64,000 nt of DNA from Streptomyces exfoliatus (GCF_000725545.1 NZ_JNZP01000004.1:62001-126000); one strand, 5' to 3'. Counted from the first letter of the stretch, positions 7,319 through 18,116 are shown. Translations and numbers: made by a program. The notes: generated from the letters alone by a model not told the origin.

Positions 7319-8191
7319 ATGGCCAAAGGCAAGCAGCAGGACGCGTGGGTGTTCTTCGGCGAGGCCCTGAAGGAACGCAGGGAGGCGGCGGGCCTCACCC
7401 AGGAGGAACTGGGCGGACTGGTGTTCGTCTCGGGCGGGTACATCGGACTGTTCGAGCAGGGAATTCGAAAGCCGCAGCTGGATGTGGCGATGCGAATCGA
7501 CGAAGTCCTACAAACCGGCGGTATTTTCGAACGCACGTGGCGGAAACTCATCAACAAGTCGCCGTACGCCTCGTATTTCAGCGAGGTGGCGGAGTTGGAG
7601 GCGGTGGCGACGAAGTTGTGCGAGTTCGCGCCGGGGGTCGTACAGGGCTTGATGCAGACGGCGTCGTACGCCAGCGCCCTGACGATCGCTGCGAACCCGT
7701 TCGCCACGGACGAGTACCTCGCGGAGAAGGTGACCTCCCGACTCAGCCGAGCAGAGATCCTCACGGACGCTACAAGGCCGGAGTATGGGGCGATCCTGCA
7801 TGAGCACGTCCTGCTCACCCCTGTCGGCGGTCCGGCGGCCATGGCCGAACAGCTCGACCACATCGCAGCGCTCGTGCGCAGCCGAGCAGCTGTCGTCACC
7901 GTGCTGCCGCGGTCAGTCGGAGCCCACGCCTACATGACCGGCACACTGAAGCTCATCCCTCGACCTGATCAAGTCGGCGGCGGAGGACTACGGACGATGC
8001 GCTCGTACGACCTGACCAACGCCCACTGGTTCAAGAGCTCCTACAGCAACGGCCAGGGCGGCGACTGCGTCGAAGTCTCGTACGACGTCCCCGGTGTCGT
8101 CCCCGTCCGGGACAGCAAGAACCCCACCGGCCCCGCCCTGATCGTCCCCGCCGCCGCCTGGTCCGCCTTCGTCGCCGGCATCGCCCGGTGA
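7319..8191 (+). CDS. XRE regulator fused to DUF397 by an internal deletion
   Basis: The 290-residue frame has three parts. Residues 1-75 are an XRE helix-turn-helix (ALKERREAAGLTQEELGGLV). Residues about 85-212 are the first two thirds of the DUF5753 sensor domain of WhiJ-like proteins, ending at AYMTGTLKL. From residue 227 a complete DUF397 small acidic protein follows (start ATG 7997, HWFKSSYSNGQGGDCVEV). Normally DUF397 is a separate gene overlapping the XRE 3' end. Here the bases 7961-8015 in another frame read LDLIKSAAEDYGRCARTT and stop, the normal end of a DUF5753 protein. A deletion of roughly 140 bases has removed the last sensor segment and shifted frame, joining both partners. Whether the fusion is active is unknown. 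Confidence 0.8.
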   Translation: MAKGKQQDAWVFFGEALKERREAAGLTQEELGGLVFVSGGYIGLFEQGIRKPQLDVAMRIDEVLQTGGIFERTWRKLINKSPYASYFSEVAELEAVATKLCEFAPGVVQGLMQTASYASALTIAANPFATDEYLAEKVTSRLSRAEILTDATRPEYGAILHEHVLLTPVGGPAAMAEQLDHIAALVRSRAAVVTVLPRSVGAHAYMTGTLKLIPRPDQVGGGGLRTMRSYDLTNAHWFKSSYSNGQGGDCVEVSYDVPGVVPVRDSKNPTGPALIVPAAAWSAFVAGIAR

Positions 8192-8235
8192 CGAAGGGCT
8201 GACGTGGGCCGCCGGCCGGTCATACGATCCCGGCC

Positions 8236-9051
8236 ATGTCGATCAATTCCCCGATACCCCGCCTCCAGGGGCCCGAAGGCACCTTCCTGCGGGCCGAGGG
8301 CCAGGCTCTGATCCTGCGCCGCCCCCGCGAGGAGATGCACATCCCGCTGAAGGCGATCGAGCGCGTCCGGGCCGAGGGGCGGGCCGTCGCCGTCGAGCTG
8401 ACGGCCCCGGCGGGGACGACGCCGAGCGTGCAGCGCTTCGAGGGCGTGGACGAGGCCGCCGCCGTCGCGTTCGCCGAGGCCGTGAACGCGGCCCTGCCGG
8501 CGGAGGGGAAGTTCGCCGACGGCGCGGAGCACCTCTCGGGAGACCGCCTGGGCGGCGACCCGCACACCACGAAGGCCCTGCGCGCGCTCAAGCGGTGGAC
8601 GCTGTACGGCGCCCTCGCGATCGTCGCCCTGTGCGCGCTCGTGATCGTCACCGGCCACGCGGGCGCCATCATCCTGATCATCCCGTTCGGGTTCATGGGA
8701 CTCGGGTTCCTGGCGGCCGGCTCGGCGGTGGCGTACTTCCCCTACCGGGAGTGGCACATCCGCAAGCACGGCGTCACCGTCGTCGCCGAGCGGATCATGG
8801 GCGAGCCGGGCCTGTTCGGCTACATGGACCCCACCGGACTGCGGCGCAACGTGAACTCGACCGCCGCCGCGTGGACGATCGAGGTCGCCTACGATCCGGA
8901 GGACCCCGGACGCGTGACCACCCTCGGCAAGCGCCCCTGGCTGCGCTTCGACGGCATCCTGGCGGCAGCCAGCCTCGGCATCGGCCTGCTCTTCATCGCC
9001 GGGGTGATCGCGCTCGTCGTGACCAGCCTCCTCGGGATCGGGGATTTCTGA
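8236..9051 (+). CDS. Hypothetical membrane protein
   Basis: This is a 271-residue protein without a named family. It begins with a soluble domain (residues 1-110) with a beta-strand pattern resembling a PH-like fold (LQGPEGTFLRAEGQALILRR). A hydrophobic hairpin follows at about residues 122-168 (LYGALAIVALCALVIVTGHA, then IILIIPFGFMGLGFLAAG), then a second soluble strand-rich region and a final transmembrane segment near the C-terminus (ASLGIGLLFIAGVIALVVTS). Start ATG 8236. It stands alone; neighbours do not suggest a role. Confidence 0.7.
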   Translation: MSINSPIPRLQGPEGTFLRAEGQALILRRPREEMHIPLKAIERVRAEGRAVAVELTAPAGTTPSVQRFEGVDEAAAVAFAEAVNAALPAEGKFADGAEHLSGDRLGGDPHTTKALRALKRWTLYGALAIVALCALVIVTGHAGAIILIIPFGFMGLGFLAAGSAVAYFPYREWHIRKHGVTVVAERIMGEPGLFGYMDPTGLRRNVNSTAAAWTIEVAYDPEDPGRVTTLGKRPWLRFDGILAAASLGIGLLFIAGVIALVVTSLLGIGDF

Positions 9052-9064
9052 GGTCGACACCTGG

Positions 9065-9093
9065 ACTTATGGAAGTCATAAGTTCGCCTTATG
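9065..9093. promoter_or_regulatory. Three alternating half-sites (CTTATG/CATAAG)
   Basis: CTTATG at 9066-9071, CATAAG at 9077-9082 and CTTATG at 9088-9093 alternate in orientation with 5-base gaps, so each lies 11 bases from the next on one face of the helix. The first pair extends to ACTTATG/CATAAGT. The site lies about 105-133 bases ahead of fprA and looks like a multi-dimer operator. The regulator is unknown. Confidence 0.55.
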
Positions 9094-9132
9094 AGTCCAT
9101 AGACCGGGGGCGGGTACCGATCCATACCAGGG

Positions 9133-9151
9133 GTTATTTAGGGTGGCCTAA
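9133..9151 (+). promoter_or_regulatory. Possible iron box (DmdR/IdeR-type) ahead of fprA
   Basis: GTTATTTAGGGTGGCCTAA matches 12 of 19 positions of the actinomycete iron-box consensus (TTAGGTTAGGCTAACCTAA), with the right half nearly complete. It lies 46 bases before the fprA start. The left half is weak, so binding is an inference. Confidence 0.45.
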
Positions 9152-9197
9152 GTGTCGGCGGCTCCGCCGCCATGTCGCTTGCGAAGGGAAACCCGTC

Positions 9198-10568
9198 ATG
9201 CCCCGCCCCCTCCGGGTCGCGATCGTCGGCGCCGGCCCCGCCGGAATCTACGCCGCCGATGCGCTGCTGAAGTCCGAGGCCGCCGCCGAGCCGGGTGTGT
9301 CCATCGACCTCTTCGAGCGGATGCCCGCCCCCTTCGGCCTCATCCGCTACGGCGTCGCCCCCGACCACCCGCGCATCAAGGGCATCGTCAAGGCCCTCCA
9401 CCAGGTCCTCGACAAGCCGCAGGTCCGCCTGTTCGGCAACGTCGACTACGGCACCGACGTCCACCTGGACGACCTGCGCGCCTTCTACGACGCCGTGGTC
9501 TTCTCGACCGGCGCCATGGCCGACCGCCCGCTGGACATCCCTGGCGTCGAGCTCGACGGTTCGTACGGCGCCGCCGACTTCGCCTCCTGGTACGACGGCC
9601 ACCCGGACGTCCCGCGCACCTGGCCGCTCGAAGCGGAGAAGGTCGCCGTCCTCGGCGTCGGCAACGTGGCCCTCGACATCGCCCGCATCCTCGCCAAGAC
9701 CGGCGACGAGCTGCTGCCGACCGAGATCCCGGCGAACGTCTACGACGGCCTCAAGGCCAACAAGGCCGTGGAGATCCACGTCTTCGGCCGCCGTGGCCCG
9801 GCCCAGGCGAAGTTCAGCCCCATGGAGCTGCGCGAGCTGGACCACTCCCCCACCATCGAGGTCATCGTCAACCCCGAGGACATCGACTACGACGACGGCT
9901 CGATCGCCGAGCGCCGCAAGAACAAGCAGACCGACATGGTCGCCAAGACCCTGGAGAACTGGGCGATCCGCGACATCGGCGACCGCCCGCACAAGCTCTT
10001 CCTGCACTTCTTCGAGTCGCCCGTCGAGATCCTCGGCGAGGACGGCAAGGTCGTCGGCCTGCGCACCGAGCGCACCGAGCTGGACGGCACCGGGAACGTC
10101 AAGGGCACCGGCGCCACCACCGACTGGGACGTCCAGGCCGTCTACCGCGCCGTCGGCTACCTCTCCGACGAGCTGCCCAAGCTCCCCTGGGACGCCGTCT
10201 CCGGCACCGTCCCGGACGAGGGCGGTCGCGTGATCGAGGAGGGTGGCGCGCACATGGCCTCCACGTACTGCACCGGCTGGATCCGGCGCGGCCCGGTCGG
10301 CCTCATCGGCCACACCAAGGGCGACGCCAACGAGACCGTCGCGAACCTCCTGGACGACTTCGCGAACGGCCGTCTGCTGACGCCCGAGTCCCCGGAGACG
10401 GACGCGGTCGTGTCCTTCCTGGAGGGCAAGGGCATCACGTACACGACGTGGGAGGGCTGGTACGCCCTGGACGCCGCCGAGAAGGCGCTCGGCGAGCCGC
10501 AGGGCCGCGAGCGCGTGAAGATCGTCGAGCGCGAGGACATGCTGCGCGCGAGCGGCGCGATCCAGTAG
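9198..10568 (+). CDS. fprA: Ferredoxin/adrenodoxin-type NADP reductase
   Basis: This is an FAD enzyme that passes electrons between NADPH and ferredoxin, for example to cytochromes P450 or iron-storage chemistry. The 456-residue length and order match mycobacterial FprA and mitochondrial adrenodoxin reductase. The FAD Rossmann motif is VAIVGAGPAGIYAADALL at residues 6-23, followed by FGLIRYGVAPDHPRIKGIVK. The NADP motif is VAVLGVGNVALDIARIL at about residues 150-166. The C-terminal YCTGWIRRGPVGLIGHTKGD is typical. The ATG at 9198 follows a GAAGGGAA site. Upstream lie an iron-box-like site and a half-site array, so iron or redox control is likely. Confidence 0.93.
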   Translation: MPRPLRVAIVGAGPAGIYAADALLKSEAAAEPGVSIDLFERMPAPFGLIRYGVAPDHPRIKGIVKALHQVLDKPQVRLFGNVDYGTDVHLDDLRAFYDAVVFSTGAMADRPLDIPGVELDGSYGAADFASWYDGHPDVPRTWPLEAEKVAVLGVGNVALDIARILAKTGDELLPTEIPANVYDGLKANKAVEIHVFGRRGPAQAKFSPMELRELDHSPTIEVIVNPEDIDYDDGSIAERRKNKQTDMVAKTLENWAIRDIGDRPHKLFLHFFESPVEILGEDGKVVGLRTERTELDGTGNVKGTGATTDWDVQAVYRAVGYLSDELPKLPWDAVSGTVPDEGGRVIEEGGAHMASTYCTGWIRRGPVGLIGHTKGDANETVANLLDDFANGRLLTPESPETDAVVSFLEGKGITYTTWEGWYALDAAEKALGEPQGRERVKIVEREDMLRASGAIQ

Positions 10569-10637
10569 CGGACGCGCGGCGGGCCCTCACCCCTCCCCGG
10601 ACCTATTCTGAAAGGGCCGGGAAAGGGGTGAGCGGCC

Positions 10638-12401
10638 ATGTCCGCACCCACCACGATCGACCCCGTCGAGCGAGCCAGGGACGCGGCGGCCCGTGAGTCC
10701 TGGGCCGAGGCGTACGCGCTGCTCCACGCCCATGACAGGCACCCCTCGCGCGGCCTGACCGCCGACGACCTGTCCGTGCTCGCCGACGCCGCCTGGTGGT
10801 CGGGGCACGTCGACGAGTCCGTCACCGCCCGGCTCAGGGCGCACGCCGGCTACCTCGCGGCCGACGACCACCGGGGCGCCGGGCTCGCCGCCTGGTGGCT
10901 GCACTACGAGTACCTGGGCCTCGGGCGCCCGGCGGCGGCGGCCGGCTGGCTGCACCGGGCCCGGCACCACCTGGAGGGCCTGCCGGACTGCCCGGAGCAG
11001 TGCTTCCTCGCCTGGAGCGACGCCGAGGAGGCCCAGGCGCGCGGCGACCACGAGGCCGCCCTCGTCGCCGCCCGCCGGATGACCGGCCTCGCCCTCGACT
11101 CCGGCAGCCCCGACCTCCTCGCCCTCAGCCGCCAGGCCGAGTCCGGGGTCCTCCTCGCGGCGGGCCGCAGGACCGAGGCCCTCGCCCTCCTCGACGACGC
11201 GATGTGCGCGGTGTCGGCGGGCGAGCTGAGCGGCGTGTTCACGGGCTGGCTGTTCTGCCTGGCCCTGACCCAGTGCATGGACGCGGCCGACTTCGGCCGG
11301 GCGGTGGAGTGGACGAACGCGGCGATGGAATGGTGCGCCCCGCCCTGGTCGGGCCGCCCGCAGGAGGACGGTCGGGAAGCCCGTACGGAAGCGGCCGGCG
11401 CACCCGCCCCCACGCCGCTCGCACCCGCCCCCACGCCCCTGCCCATGACCGTGCCCTCCGGCGAGAATCCGTTCCGTGGCGTCTGCCGGGCCCACCGGGT
11501 CGAGGTCCTCGACCTCCTGGGCGCCTGGGCGCTCGCCGAGGCGGAGGCCCGGCAGGCCTGCCGCGAGGTGCCGGTGGACTGCCTGGAGTCGGCCGCCGCC
11601 GCCTACTACGCCGCCGGTGACGTCCAGCGGCGCCAGGGCCGCCTGGACGAGGCCGCCGTGTCGTACGGGCACGCCCACGAGCTGGGCAGGATCCCGCAGC
11701 CGGGCCTCGCGCTGCTGCGGCTCGCGCAGGGCCGCGCCGACGCGGCGGTGGCGGGCATCGACCTGGCCCTTGCCTGCCGGGGCCAAGCCGACCACGACGT
11801 CCTGGGTCTGGCCCGGCTGCTCGCCGCCCGTACGGAGGTGGCCCTCGCCGTCCGGGACGTGTCCGGTGCTGCGGAGGCGGCGGCGGACCTCGACGCGCTG
11901 GCCGGGGACGTACCGCTGCTGCGTGCCCTGGCCGACACGGCGCTCGGCTCGGTGGCCCTGGCCCGGCGGACCGCCGACGCGCTGTCGCCGCTGCGGCGGG
12001 CGCTCGCCGGCTGGCTGGAGCTCCGGGTGCCGTACGAGGCCGCGCAGGTACGGATGCTGCTCGCGGCGGCCGACCGGGCGGCGGGCGACGAGGAGGCGGC
12101 GCGCCTCGAGCTGGGCACCGCGCGGGCCGTGTTCGAGCGGCTCGGGGCCGTACCGGACGCCCGGCGCGCGGCGGCGCTGCTCTCGGCGGGGGCGCGGCGG
12201 CGGCTGCCCGGCGGGCTCACGGCGAGGGAGGCGGAGGTGCTGCGGCTCGTCGCGTCGGGCGGGACGAACAAGGACATCGCCCGCGCGCTGGTGATCAGCG
12301 AGCACACGGTCGCCCGGCACCTGAACAACATCTTCGCCAAGCTGGGCGTCGGCTCCCGCGCCGCCGCGACGGCCTACGCGTACGCCCACGGTCTGGTCTG
12401 A
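10638..12401 (+). CDS. LuxR-type regulator with TPR-rich N-terminus
   Basis: The 587-residue protein ends in a GerE/LuxR helix-turn-helix ([20 protein letters not shown], then [20 protein letters not shown]) at about residues 522-580. The long N-terminal part is alpha-helical with tetratricopeptide-like repeats and no Walker motif, so it is not a classical LAL ATPase. A proline-rich insert with a short repeat ([14 protein letters not shown]) interrupts the helical region near residues 255-275. The next gene, in the same direction, is a berberine-bridge-type flavoprotein, a pairing often seen in Streptomyces, so it probably controls that gene. The signal is unknown. Confidence 0.85.
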   Translation: MSAPTTIDPVERARDAAARESWAEAYALLHAHDRHPSRGLTADDLSVLADAAWWSGHVDESVTARLRAHAGYLAADDHRGAGLAAWWLHYEYLGLGRPAAAAGWLHRARHHLEGLPDCPEQCFLAWSDAEEAQARGDHEAALVAARRMTGLALDSGSPDLLALSRQAESGVLLAAGRRTEALALLDDAMCAVSAGELSGVFTGWLFCLALTQCMDAADFGRAVEWTNAAMEWCAPPWSGRPQEDGREARTEAAGAPAPTPLAPAPTPLPMTVPSGENPFRGVCRAHRVEVLDLLGAWALAEAEARQACREVPVDCLESAAAAYYAAGDVQRRQGRLDEAAVSYGHAHELGRIPQPGLALLRLAQGRADAAVAGIDLALACRGQADHDVLGLARLLAARTEVALAVRDVSGAAEAAADLDALAGDVPLLRALADTALGSVALARRTADALSPLRRALAGWLELRVPYEAAQVRMLLAAADRAAGDEEAARLELGTARAVFERLGAVPDARRAAALLSAGARRRLPGGLTAREAEVLRLVASGGTNKDIARALVISEHTVARHLNNIFAKLGVGSRAAATAYAYAHGLV

Positions 12402-12479
12402 ACAGCCCATACGGGACCGTCGCCGGCATGGGTGGTTCGGGCGATGCGGTCGCCGGGCCCCGGGGGCTACACCGGAGAC

Positions 12480-13850
12480 ATGACCACCATCACCGATCCC
12501 CTGGACACGCTTCGCGGTGCCGTGCGCGGCACCGTCGTGACCCGTGGCGACCCGTCGTACGACGTGTCCCGCCGGGTCTACAACGCCCTGCACGACCGTC
12601 GCCCCGCCGTCGTCGTCCACGCCGTGGACACCGCCGACGTGATCGCGGCGGTGCTGTACGCCCAGGCGCACGACCTGCCGCTCGCCGTGCGCGGCGGCTC
12701 CCACTCGGTGGCCGGGTTCGGCACCGTGGACGACGGGCTCGTCGTCGACCTGTCCCGGATGCGGGGTGTCCGGGTCGACCCGGAGGCCCGTACCGCGCGG
12801 GCGGAGGGCGGCGCCACCTGGGGCGACTTCGACCACGCCACCCACGCCTTCGGGCTGGCCACCACCGGCGGGGTGATCTCCACGACCGGCGTCGGCGGTC
12901 TCACGCTCGGCGGCGGCATGGGTCACCTGGCCCGTCGCTGCGGCCTGAGCTGCGACAACCTGGTCGCGGCGGACGTGGTGACCGCCGAGGGCGCCCTCGT
13001 CTCCTGTGACGCCGAGCGGCACCCGGACCTGTTCTGGGCGCTGCGGGGCGGCGGCGGCAACTTCGGGGTCGCCACCTCGCTCGCCTACCGGCTGCACCCG
13101 GTCGCGGACGTCTTCGGCGGCCTGACCTGCTACCCGCTCGACGGGGACGTGGTCCGTGCGTGGGCGGAGCTGATCGCGGACTCCCCCGAGGAGCTGAACG
13201 TGATCCTGGTCCTGGCGCTCGGCCCGGAGGAACCGTTCCTGCCGGAGCGCTGGCACGGCCGCCCGATCTGCGCCGCTTTCACCTGCTACAGCGGGCCGGC
13301 GTCGGAGGACGACAAGGTCCTGGCCCGCCTGGACGGTCTCGGCCCGGTGATCGGCCGGTTCATGGAGCGCATGCCGTACCCGGTCGTCAACACCCTCTTC
13401 GACGAGCAGCTGCCGCCGGGGCTCTTCCACTACTGGAAGGGCAACTTCAGCCGCGAGATGTCGGACGGGGCCATCGCGGCCCACATGGAGTACGGCGCGA
13501 CCATGCCGTCCCTGGAGTCGGACACGGCGATCTTCCCCATCGACGGGGCCTGCCACCGGGTGGGCGCGGAGGACACCGCGTTCGCCTACCGGGACGCCTT
13601 CTTCTCGCACTCCTTCGGCGGGACCTGGACCGACGCGGCGGACACGGAGCGGAACATCGCCTGGACCCGGGACTACGACAGGGCCCTGCGCCCGCACACC
13701 GAGGAGGGCGGGTACGTGAACTTCATGGACACCGACGACCAGGACCGGGTGCGGGTCAACTACCGGCAGAACTTCGACCGGCTTCGGACCGTGAAACGCC
13801 GGTACGACCCCGGGAACGTGTTCCGGCTCAACCAGAACATCGTTCCTTAG
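12480..13850 (+). CDS. FAD-linked oxidoreductase, berberine bridge enzyme type
   Basis: This is a 456-residue flavoenzyme of the VAO/PCMH family. The FAD domain is clear: LPLAVRGGSHSVAGFGTVDD (the His of GGSHS is the usual 8-alpha covalent FAD site), GGVISTTGVGGLTLGGGMGH and CGLSCDNLVAADVVTAEG. The C-terminal berberine-bridge segment is YVNFMDTDDQDRVRVNY and YDPGNVFRLNQNI. Such enzymes oxidise sugars, alkaloids or polyketides; the substrate here cannot be told. No signal peptide is seen. I chose ATG 12480 (MTTITDPLDTL) over an upstream GTG because conservation begins there, although GGAG sits very close to it. Confidence 0.88.
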   Translation: MTTITDPLDTLRGAVRGTVVTRGDPSYDVSRRVYNALHDRRPAVVVHAVDTADVIAAVLYAQAHDLPLAVRGGSHSVAGFGTVDDGLVVDLSRMRGVRVDPEARTARAEGGATWGDFDHATHAFGLATTGGVISTTGVGGLTLGGGMGHLARRCGLSCDNLVAADVVTAEGALVSCDAERHPDLFWALRGGGGNFGVATSLAYRLHPVADVFGGLTCYPLDGDVVRAWAELIADSPEELNVILVLALGPEEPFLPERWHGRPICAAFTCYSGPASEDDKVLARLDGLGPVIGRFMERMPYPVVNTLFDEQLPPGLFHYWKGNFSREMSDGAIAAHMEYGATMPSLESDTAIFPIDGACHRVGAEDTAFAYRDAFFSHSFGGTWTDAADTERNIAWTRDYDRALRPHTEEGGYVNFMDTDDQDRVRVNYRQNFDRLRTVKRRYDPGNVFRLNQNIVP

Positions 13851-13853
13851 GAC

Positions 13854-14546
13854 CTACGGCACGGTCCTCGCCGAGGCGAGCAGCCGGATGGTGTCGTCGG
13901 GAGCGAGGGCGAGCGCGTTCCCGACGGTGCCGAGGACCTCCTGCTCGGCCGGGCTGTAGGTCCCGTCGGCGAGGGCGATCCGGGCGGCCTGGAGCAGGAT
14001 CGACTCCCGCCCGGCGGGCGCCAGGTGCGGGGTGAGCGGCTCCAGGGCCTCGTGCAGCTCGATCGCGAGGAGCGTCCCCTCGGGGTTCACCTCGGGCATG
14101 AAGCGTCCGGTGTCGGCCTCCAGGGCCTCGACGAGGTCGACGAGCTGGACGGCCGTGCACTCGGCGAAACCGGCGGACCTGACCGCCCGCACGGCCCGGT
14201 CGAGGACCGCGCGGGAGTCGGTGCCGCCGGCCGCGAGCACGGCCAGGGCGACGGTGTGCACGGCGTCCCGCAGCATCGCCGAGAACCGGCTGGTCGTGGG
14301 GCGGTCGAGGACCTCCGTACCGAAGTGCGTGTGACAGGCGGCGCACTCGACGACGGGGCCCGTACAGCCGCGGGGCAGGACCGGGACGCCCAGGACGGCG
14401 AACCTGCGGCGGCCGGTGCGCCGTCGGTAGTTGCGGTCGCCCCCGCACTCCTCGCAGAAGAACTCGCCGTCTCCGACCGTGTTCCAGGAGGTACGGATTC
14501 CGCAGACGCCCACCTTCGCGCCACGTGAATTCCGGGCAGACGGCAT
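13854..14546 (-). CDS. TerB-like protein with N-terminal zinc ribbon
   Basis: The 230-residue product has an N-terminal zinc-ribbon-like region with two CxxC pairs (FFCEECGGDRNY and VECAACHTHF, with an extra Cys upstream). A helical TerB-like domain follows, recognisable by GRESILLQAARIALADGTYS, then PAEQEVLGTVGNALAL. TerB domains occur in tellurite resistance and phage or stress systems and bind metal through acidic residues; the exact role here is unknown. The ATG at 14546 has GAGGAGG about 6 bases upstream. The gene converges on the flavoprotein gene with a 3-base gap. Confidence 0.8.
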   Translation of the reverse strand: MPSARNSRGAKVGVCGIRTSWNTVGDGEFFCEECGGDRNYRRRTGRRRFAVLGVPVLPRGCTGPVVECAACHTHFGTEVLDRPTTSRFSAMLRDAVHTVALAVLAAGGTDSRAVLDRAVRAVRSAGFAECTAVQLVDLVEALEADTGRFMPEVNPEGTLLAIELHEALEPLTPHLAPAGRESILLQAARIALADGTYSPAEQEVLGTVGNALALAPDDTIRLLASARTVP

Positions 14547-14596
14547 ACGCACCTCCTCAACGGCCCGGCTGCACTGCCGGCGTTGGCGTGATGTTA

Positions 14597-14615
14597 GCCA
14601 CATCCTTGATGTGGC
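14597..14615. promoter_or_regulatory. 8-bp palindrome upstream of the TerB-like gene
   Basis: GCCACATC-CTT-GATGTGGC is a perfect 8-bp inverted repeat 51 bases before the TerB-like start. A further GATGT at 14590-14594 alternates with ACATC and GATGT. It may be an operator; no regulator can be named. Confidence 0.45.
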
Positions 14616-14677
14616 GTCAGCACCTCGTCACGACTTCGGTGGGGAGTTGGCCGAGACATGCCATCGCCCGGCGGTCC

Positions 14678-16027
14678 TCAGGAAGCGCGGCGGCGGCGCT
14701 TTGCGAAGGCCAGGAAGCCTCCGCCGACGAGGACGGCCGCCACGGCGGCACCGATCGCGCCGGGGCCGATGGCCGAACCGGTCGTCGCGAGATCACCCTC
14801 CGGGGTGGCGGACGGGGCCGCGGTCGGCGTCGCGGCGGGGCCGGTGGTGGTCTCCGCCGGGGTGGCGGGGGCGGACGGGGACGCGGACTCCTCCGGCGAC
14901 GCCGGGGTGGCGGTCGACGTGGCCGTGGCCGTCGGCGTGGAGCCGCCCTCGCCGGGGGTCGTCGAGGGGGTGGGGACGGGGGCCTCCGTCGGCTTCGGGG
15001 CCTCCGGGGTGACGACCGGGCCGGGGTTCGTCTCCGTCGGGAGGCAGCCTGCGAAGTTCATCTGGTGGGTCTCGGCGCCGGGGACCGTGTCGAGCGACTC
15101 GGCGATGACGGAGCCGTTGACGTGACCGGGGCCGTAGCCCGTACCGCCCATGGAGACGGCGGCGTTCGGCGCGAGGATCGTGCCGGGCCAGGACGAGTAG
15201 TTCTTCTTGACGGTCTCGGCCTGCGGGAAGTTCCACAGCAGCTGGGAGCGGACCTGCTTGAAGGCGGCGCTGCCGGAGTCGTAGTCGTCCTGGACGAAGG
15301 CGCCGGCCCGCTCGTCCCAGAGCCACACGCCGTACGTGGGCTTGGCCTGCATGTCGTACGACGTGCCGAGCACGTTCACGAGGGTCGAGGAGCCGGCCGG
15401 CACCTTGAGGGAGATGGCGCCCGCCTTCTCCAGGTCGGAGGCGTTGACCGCGAAGACGTTGAGCTTCGCGTCCGTGCCGGTCAGGAAGAGGCCGTCGCCG
15501 GAGGCGGCCACCTCGCCGGTGGGCTCGACGCCCGCCCAACCGGCCGACAGCGCCCGCAGGTTCGCGAACTCCTTCGCGAAGTCGACCGGGGCGGCGCCCT
15601 CGGTGACCTTGCCGCCGTCGACGCCGAAGCCCTGGCCCGGTGTGGAGCGGTCGACGACCTTGCCCGCGACGCCGGTTCCGTGGTCCAGGACGACCTGGTT
15701 CGCGTACAGCGTGCCGCCGACGACGAGACTGTGGCCGCCGGGGAGCTTCGCGAGGTCGGCGCCGGTGAGCTTGTGGCCGACGGAGAATCCGGAGCGCTGC
15801 TTCGGGTCGCCGAAGGTGGCGTCGCCGCCGACCGCGACCGCGCCCTCGGAGTCCGAGTGGCGGGTGGAGTCCTTCTCGACGAACTCGGCGTAGAGACCGG
15901 CGGTGCCGAGCGGCCGCGTCACGCACTCGGCGGTGGTCGCGGATCCGGCGGCGGAAGCGGCGGGGGCCCAGGCGAGGGCGGCGCCGGTCACCGCGAGAAC
16001 AGTGGCCACGGCAGCGGTCGTACGCAT
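14678..16027 (-). CDS. Secreted choice-of-anchor A protein with LAXTG sortase signal
   Basis: This is a 449-residue surface protein. It has a signal peptide (residues 1-29, ALAWAPAASAA), a choice-of-anchor A fold (residues about 35-335, with LGTAGLYAEFVEKDSTRHSD, VAVGGDATFGD and SMGGTGYGPGHVNGSVI), a long Thr/Pro/Glu stalk (about 345-415) and a C-terminal sorting signal LATTG, hydrophobic segment and RRRR tail. LAXTG is the class E sortase motif of Streptomyces, so the protein is probably linked to peptidoglycan. Ligand and role are not known. The ATG at 16027 has CTGGAG about 8 bases upstream. The sortase itself is not in the window. Confidence 0.88.
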   Translation of the reverse strand: MRTTAAVATVLAVTGAALAWAPAASAAGSATTAECVTRPLGTAGLYAEFVEKDSTRHSDSEGAVAVGGDATFGDPKQRSGFSVGHKLTGADLAKLPGGHSLVVGGTLYANQVVLDHGTGVAGKVVDRSTPGQGFGVDGGKVTEGAAPVDFAKEFANLRALSAGWAGVEPTGEVAASGDGLFLTGTDAKLNVFAVNASDLEKAGAISLKVPAGSSTLVNVLGTSYDMQAKPTYGVWLWDERAGAFVQDDYDSGSAAFKQVRSQLLWNFPQAETVKKNYSSWPGTILAPNAAVSMGGTGYGPGHVNGSVIAESLDTVPGAETHQMNFAGCLPTETNPGPVVTPEAPKPTEAPVPTPSTTPGEGGSTPTATATSTATPASPEESASPSAPATPAETTTGPAATPTAAPSATPEGDLATTGSAIGPGAIGAAVAAVLVGGGFLAFAKRRRRAS

Positions 16028-16208
16028 GCGGAACTCCAGGTCAGGGAGGTGCGAAGGGGGCGCGTGGGGGGTGTGTCCGAAGGGGACGGGCCGACCTTCC
16101 GCCATTCCCCGATGTACCGTCAACTCCCCTCATATGACGCCGATTCCGGCATGACGGGATGATCTTCCTTAAGTGAATCTGAAACCGTGACGCAGCTCAC
16201 ACATGCGA

Positions 16209-16241
16209 CTGCCCCTCACCTCACGCGGAGGTACGGGGCAG
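16209..16241 (-). terminator. Likely leuA terminator hairpin
   Basis: CTGCCCC at 16209-16215 pairs with GGGGCAG at 16235-16241, and ACCTC with GAGGT inside, around a 5-base loop and a 2-base mismatch. It begins 16 bases after the leuA stop on the minus strand. Confidence 0.65.
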
Positions 16242-16256
16242 CGGCAGTCGAGCGGG

Positions 16257-18107
<1,851 letters not shown>

Positions 18108-18116
<9 letters not shown>

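Noticed and set aside
7955..7999. Simple sequencing error as the cause of the XRE/DUF397 fusion
   Set aside because: A single-base error would not remove the roughly 46-residue sensor segment; a deletion is needed. A read error at the junction is still possible and is listed as a check.
12432..12479. Upstream GTG start for the FAD oxidoreductase
   Set aside because: The extra 16 residues are not part of the family and the internal ATG opens at the conserved point.
14678..16027. Sortase or pilin operon
   Set aside because: No sortase or pilin gene flanks the protein; only the anchored protein itself is present.
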